A stretch of DNA of 64,000 nt from Siminovitchia sp047228825. Lineage in GTDB: Bacteria > Bacillota > Bacilli > Bacillales > Bacillaceae_C. The notes under the pieces were generated by a model, which made no database searches, was not told the DNA's origin, and worked only from the letters and a program-made list of their open reading frames with translations. Shown piece after piece: positions 62,201-64,000 of this stretch. Within the stretch, counting starts at the first letter, position 1; each line of letters begins with the position of its first letter. Position numbers and translations under genes: made by a program. Location of the stretch: assembly GCF_047228825.1 (NCBI RefSeq), contig NZ_JBFEGN010000012.1:1-64000 (forward strand). The letters are read 5' to 3'.

Positions 62201-62483
62201 GAACACGTATTTGAATCCAAACCCGCCGTCAGAAGAGGAATTAAATAGTATGGAGCTGGCCCGCGCTACGAAAGAAGAGAAAGAAACGCAAATTCAAAAT
62301 TTGCGGCAATTTCACGAAGAACATAAAGATCGGGCCGGAGCAGCACTAAAACGATTGAAAGAAACGGCCATTAAGGGCGGCAACATTTTTGCAGAACTGA
62401 TGGAGACGGTGAAAGTGGCGAGCCTCGGGCAAATCACAAACGCATTGTACGAAGTGGGTGGCCAGTATCGGAGAAATATGTAG
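59220..62483 (+). CDS. icmF: Fused isobutyryl-CoA mutase IcmF
   Basis: 1087-residue adenosylcobalamin enzyme that interconverts isobutyryl-CoA and butyryl-CoA, and in related proteins isovaleryl-CoA and pivalyl-CoA. Domains: B12-binding (about 14-150, with SSLFDGHDASINIM giving the cobalt-ligand His, ISSYQGG and YGGGGGVI), a MeaI-type G-protein chaperone (about 200-450, P-loop GITGTGGAGKSS near 204, NKFEKKSS), a linker, and the substrate TIM barrel (about 560-1087, FPYTAGVFPFKR near 575 and YHIAEAGANPISQLAFTLA near 770). The fused G-domain is the hallmark of IcmF. ATGA overlap with the TetR gene. Connects valine and odd branch catabolism with beta-oxidation. Confidence 0.96.
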   Translation: MNTVTEIYRPKNHVRFVTASSLFDGHDASINIMRRILQSSGAEVIHLGHNRSAKEVVHAAIQEDVQGIAISSYQGGHVEYFKYMYDLLKEKGASHIRIYGGGGGVIIPREIKELHDYGIARIFSPDDGRELGLQGMINLMLQECDFPTIAETPSEEIEKLQSGDMAAASKLISIAEHRVLEPESGTYEEIFSEIKRLARNVPVLGITGTGGAGKSSLTDELIRRFLHDIPEKKAAILSVDPTKQKTGGALLGDRIRMNAIFSPRIYMRSFATRGSKNELSHAIKDAINVVKASGVDLVIVETSGIGQGDAEIREISDVSMYVMTSEFGAPTQLEKIDMIDFADLVAINKFEKKSSEDALNQVRKQYQRSHMLFDQDLEEMPVYGTIASQFNDPGTNALFAALIEKINEKMGTGWQTSFSVSEKVEKKDVIIPVSRQHYLREISDTVRRYHKAAKNQVRIARKLFQIEGAIAALKDRETNDEALAALQKLKEETEKQLTPESKDILDSWEKKKEAYAGEKFVTKIRDKEIVTELTVTSLSGLSIPKVVLPKYEDYGEILRWVYKENVPGSFPYTAGVFPFKRKGEDPKRQFAGEGTPERTNRRFHYLSKGDPAKRLSTAFDSVTLYGEDPDYRPDIYGKVGESGVSICTLDDMKKLYDGFDLCAPTTSVSMTINGPAPIILAMFMNTAISQQIEKKEKELGRELTPDEYEEVKAWTLQTVRGTVQADILKEDQGQNTCIFSTEFALRMMGDIQQYFIDHKVRNYYSVSISGYHIAEAGANPISQLAFTLANGFTYVEYYLSRGMHIDDFAPNLSFFFSNGLDPEYTVIGRVARRIWAVVMREKYGANDRSQKLKYHVQTSGRSLHAQEIDFNDIRTTLQALMALQDNCNSLHTNAYDEAITTPTEESVRRAMAIQMIITKEHGLSKNENPLQGSFIIEELTDLVEEAVLKEFERLNDRGGVLGAMETQYQRGKIQEESMYYEMLKHSGELPIIGVNTYLNPNPPSEEELNSMELARATKEEKETQIQNLRQFHEEHKDRAGAALKRLKETAIKGGNIFAELMETVKVASLGQITNALYEVGGQYRRNM

Positions 62484-62560
62484 TCGGGTTTCTGGATTTT
62501 TAATGTATAACAGGATAAAATTATAAATATATAAACTGTTCCATGACTGGATGTGGGTGC

Positions 62561-62761
62561 ATGAAATTTGGGATCAAGGTGTTAGGCTATTTGATTGTAA
62601 TTGCCGTCAGTTACTATTTATATCAAAGCCGTCTTGGGGCAATTCCGTTTCTGGCCGCTTCCGCAGTCATGTTTTATCTGGGATACCGACTCTTTTCAAG
62701 CCCCATATTCCATAATGAGGAAACCGGTCCTAAGGAACAGCCGCCTGAAGCGGGTAAGTAA
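62561..62761 (+). CDS. Small two-helix membrane protein
   Basis: 66 residues from ATG 62561 (72 from ATG 62543; neither has a strong ribosome binding site). Two hydrophobic helices, FGIKVLGYLIVIAVSYYLY and AIPFLAASAVMFYLGYRLF, separated by a short polar turn, then a polar tail ending PKEQPPEAGK. No family recognised; hydrophobic pattern and the terminator at its stop support a real gene. Confidence 0.6.
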   Translation: MKFGIKVLGYLIVIAVSYYLYQSRLGAIPFLAASAVMFYLGYRLFSSPIFHNEETGPKEQPPEAGK

Positions 62762-62796
62762 CATCCAATGCATCAATTGATGCCTGGATGTTTTTT
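62760..62796 (+). terminator. Terminator after the small membrane protein gene
   Basis: Stem AACATCCAATGCATC / GATGCCTGGATGTT with AATT loop and TTTTTTC tail, starting in the stop codon. From here to 62990 only a candidate -10 box TATAAT near 62912 and a small AAAGGC/GCCTTT hairpin before rpoE are seen. Confidence 0.8.
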
Positions 62797-62990
62797 CTTT
62801 GGTGTGTGTGGTTTAAAAGGGAGATATTTTCACTGCTAAAACGTCCTTTTTGTGAATTGGCAAATAAGAAATAAAAACGAAAAGGGTAGCATAAACGAAA
62901 GATATTTGTTTATAATGTTGAGTATGGATTTTCAACCGCAAAGGCCCAGAGAGCCTTTTAAATACATATAGGGGAAAGGTTGTGCGATGA

Positions 62991-63527
62991 TTGAACTTGC
63001 AAAGTTTAACGTTGGAAGAGCGGGAAGAAATGTCATTAATTGAAATTGCACAGTATTTGTTGCAAGAAAAAAAGCAGGCTCTCCCATTTCAGGAATTGGT
63101 TGCCGAAATTGCCAGCTATCTGCAGCTTTCGGATGAGGAAATGCGTTCACGGATGCTTCAATTTTATACGGATTTAAATGTGGACGGGAGCTTTTTGGCA
63201 TTGGGGGAAAATCGCTGGGGACTTAAAGAGTGGTATCCGTTTGATCAAGCAGATGAAGAAATCATTGCTCCTGTCAAACCGAAGAAGAAAAAGAAAGCAA
63301 AACTGGCCTTTGAAGATGACGAGGAGCTGCTTGACTTGGAAGAAGAGGACCTCGATTACGACGTGGACCTTGAAGAGGAAGATTTGGAAGAAGATGAAAG
63401 CCTTGAGGCGCTTCGGGAGGAAGAAGAAGCGGAATATGACGATGAAGACTTGTTGGAAGATGAGGATTATGACCTCGAAAATGAAGATGAGGAAGACATC
63501 GATTTAGAAGAGGAAGAGGAAGAATAA
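62991..63527 (+). CDS. rpoE: RNA polymerase delta subunit
   Basis: 178-residue delta factor, which raises RNA polymerase recycling and specificity. N-terminal HARE-HTH domain (about 1-90: MSLIEIAQYLLQEKKQALPFQELVAEIASYLQL, QFYTDLNVDGSFLALGENRWGLKEWYPFDQ), then a lysine patch (KPKKKKKAK) and a long, almost purely Asp/Glu tail with no fixed fold, as in B. subtilis. The start is TTG 62991, directly behind an in-frame TGA, with GGGGAAAGG at 62971-62979. An ATG at 62987 in another frame opens only an 18-codon reading frame that overlaps this start, which could affect initiation. Confidence 0.94.
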   Translation: MNLQSLTLEEREEMSLIEIAQYLLQEKKQALPFQELVAEIASYLQLSDEEMRSRMLQFYTDLNVDGSFLALGENRWGLKEWYPFDQADEEIIAPVKPKKKKKAKLAFEDDEELLDLEEEDLDYDVDLEEEDLEEDESLEALREEEEAEYDDEDLLEDEDYDLENEDEEDIDLEEEEEE

Positions 63528-63532
63528 TTAAC

Positions 63533-63568
63533 TTGACTTCTCTTCGCCCAATAGGTAGTATTTTATTT
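63533..63568 (+). promoter_or_regulatory. pyrG: pyrG promoter
   Basis: -35 TTGACT (63533-63538), exact 17-base spacer, -10 TAGTAT (63556-63561), then seven bases to GGGCTCC at 63569, the expected transcription start. The promoter begins 6 bases after the rpoE stop. Confidence 0.85.
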
Positions 63569-63637
63569 GGGCTCCTTGAAAAAGGACATACTCATAATAT
63601 AAACGCTCCCGTACAATTTGTGGCGGGGCGTTTTTTA
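63569..63637 (+). promoter_or_regulatory. pyrG: CTP-sensing pyrG leader and attenuator
   Basis: The transcript should begin GGGCUCC. The leader ends in a terminator: ACGCTCC(C) at 63603-63610 pairs with GGGGCGT at 63625-63631, followed by TTTTTT. In B. subtilis low CTP makes polymerase stutter at the fourth position and add extra G residues, and the poly-G start then pairs with the CU-rich GCTCCC arm to block the terminator. All parts of that mechanism (GGGC start, GCTCCC arm, T-tract) are present here. Confidence 0.85.
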
Positions 63638-63684
63638 TTTAGTCAGCTTGGAGAAACATATGGAAGGATGAAGGAGGAAAAGTT

Positions 63685-64000
63685 GTGTCTAAATATATTT
63701 TTATAACAGGCGGTGTTGTTTCCTCGCTTGGCAAAGGGATTACGGCAGCCTCACTCGGGCGCCTTTTGAAAAATCGCGGACTGAATGTGACGATTCAAAA
63801 GTTTGATCCTTATTTGAACGTGGATCCTGGCACAATGAGTCCTTACCAGCACGGAGAGGTTTTTGTGACGGAAGACGGAGCGGAAACCGATTTGGATTTG
63901 GGACATTATGAGCGGTTTATCGATATTAAATTAAATCAATACAGCAATATTACGACAGGAAAAATTTACTCGGAAGTCATCAGAAAAGAGCGCCGGGGGG
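63685..64000 (+). CDS. pyrG: CTP synthase, N-terminal part (cut by window edge)
   Basis: First 105 codons of the CTP synthase gene, which aminates UTP to CTP with glutamine. The amidoligase domain start is clear: KYIFITGGVVSSLGKGITAA with the P-loop-like GVVSSLGKG, then QKFDPYLNVDPGTMSPYQHG, and GAETDLDLGHYERF with the metal-binding Asp and CTP/UTP site. GTG 63685 follows AAGGAGG. The frame is open to the window end. It is downstream of rpoE, the conserved Bacillus order, with its own CTP-regulated leader. Confidence 0.97.
   Translation, partial: MSKYIFITGGVVSSLGKGITAASLGRLLKNRGLNVTIQKFDPYLNVDPGTMSPYQHGEVFVTEDGAETDLDLGHYERFIDIKLNQYSNITTGKIYSEVIRKERRG

Noticed and set aside
63178..63507. Lysine/arginine-rich frame of 109 codons and tandem-repeat look in the rpoE tail
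   Set aside because: It is the shifted frame of the Asp/Glu-rich delta tail; the GAA/GAT/GAG codons give a repeat-like look without true tandem units.
1..64000. tRNA or rRNA genes
   Set aside because: No cloverleaf with the GGTTCGAATC-type T-loop and no rRNA segment was recognised by eye; a tRNA scan would be needed to exclude one fully.

Overview
This window is a chromosomal segment from a spore-forming, low-GC Gram-positive bacterium of the family Bacillaceae. The evidence is the gene content: gerQ, a pbpG-type penicillin-binding protein, rsfA, bacillithiol deacetylase bshB2, octanoyl transferase lipL, coproheme decarboxylase hemQ, and rpoE followed by pyrG at the right edge. The gene order from pdxK to pyrG follows the ywd-ywf-ywg-ywh-ywi-ywj region of Bacillus subtilis as I remember it. 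A fused isobutyryl-CoA mutase (icmF) behind beta-oxidation genes is a pattern I associate with the Geobacillus/Caldibacillus side of the family. I cannot name the species. Many genes start with GTG or TTG behind strong purine-rich ribosome binding sites.

Layout. 1-2.1 kb: an IS1634-like transposase cut by the window edge, a VOC protein and a DUF1801 protein. 2.4-12.7 kb: a glycolate/lactate oxidase subunit; NADP-type glutamate dehydrogenase divergent from a GltC-like regulator; a small operon with a divergent SAICAR synthetase, a nucleoside deaminase and a signal-less cobalamin-binding protein; a membrane Lon-type protease with a DUF1002 partner; a DUF1646 transporter and an AAA ATPase. 12.9-25 kb: 5'-nucleotidase, YihY membrane protein, quinone oxidoreductase, CynX-type MFS transporter, a two-P-loop ATPase, the threonine-to-glycine pair kbl/tdh, RecQ and a HAD phosphatase. 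25-32 kb: bacillithiol genes, pyridoxal kinase, a molybdopterin cluster (mobA-moaE-moaD-moeB), a sigma-B-type stress gene and ung. 32-50 kb: the conserved ywd/ywf/ywg/ywh/ywi block, with a heterodimeric ABC exporter inserted. 50-51.8 kb: a cobalamin riboswitch over a ruined btuF and an intact btuC. 51.8-62.5 kb: fatty-acid and branched-chain catabolism: fadF, then thiolase, 3-hydroxyacyl-CoA dehydrogenase, two acyl-CoA dehydrogenases, a TetR regulator and icmF. 62.5-64 kb: a small membrane protein, rpoE and the start of pyrG with its CTP-sensing leader.

How the parts fit. The 54-62 kb operon degrades short acyl-CoAs and uses adenosylcobalamin to interconvert butyryl-CoA and isobutyryl-CoA. 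Operator-like sequences resembling Bacillus FadR sites lie in front of both fadF and the thiolase operon, in opposite orientation. The B12 demand of IcmF sits beside a B12 riboswitch and transporter locus that is decaying. Sporulation and stress genes carry recognisable sigma-E, sigma-G and sigma-B type promoters.

Decay is a theme. I see remnants of a type II thioesterase, a VOC protein, btuF and probably a membrane transporter, each with frameshifts or deletions. No tRNA, rRNA, CRISPR array or prophage was recognised. No wholly new defence or biosynthetic system is evident. The most interesting items are the FadR-like/IcmF operon, the broken B12 uptake locus, the GltC-gdhA pairing, the triple CAAACGTTTG operator-like array and a probable ATA start codon.
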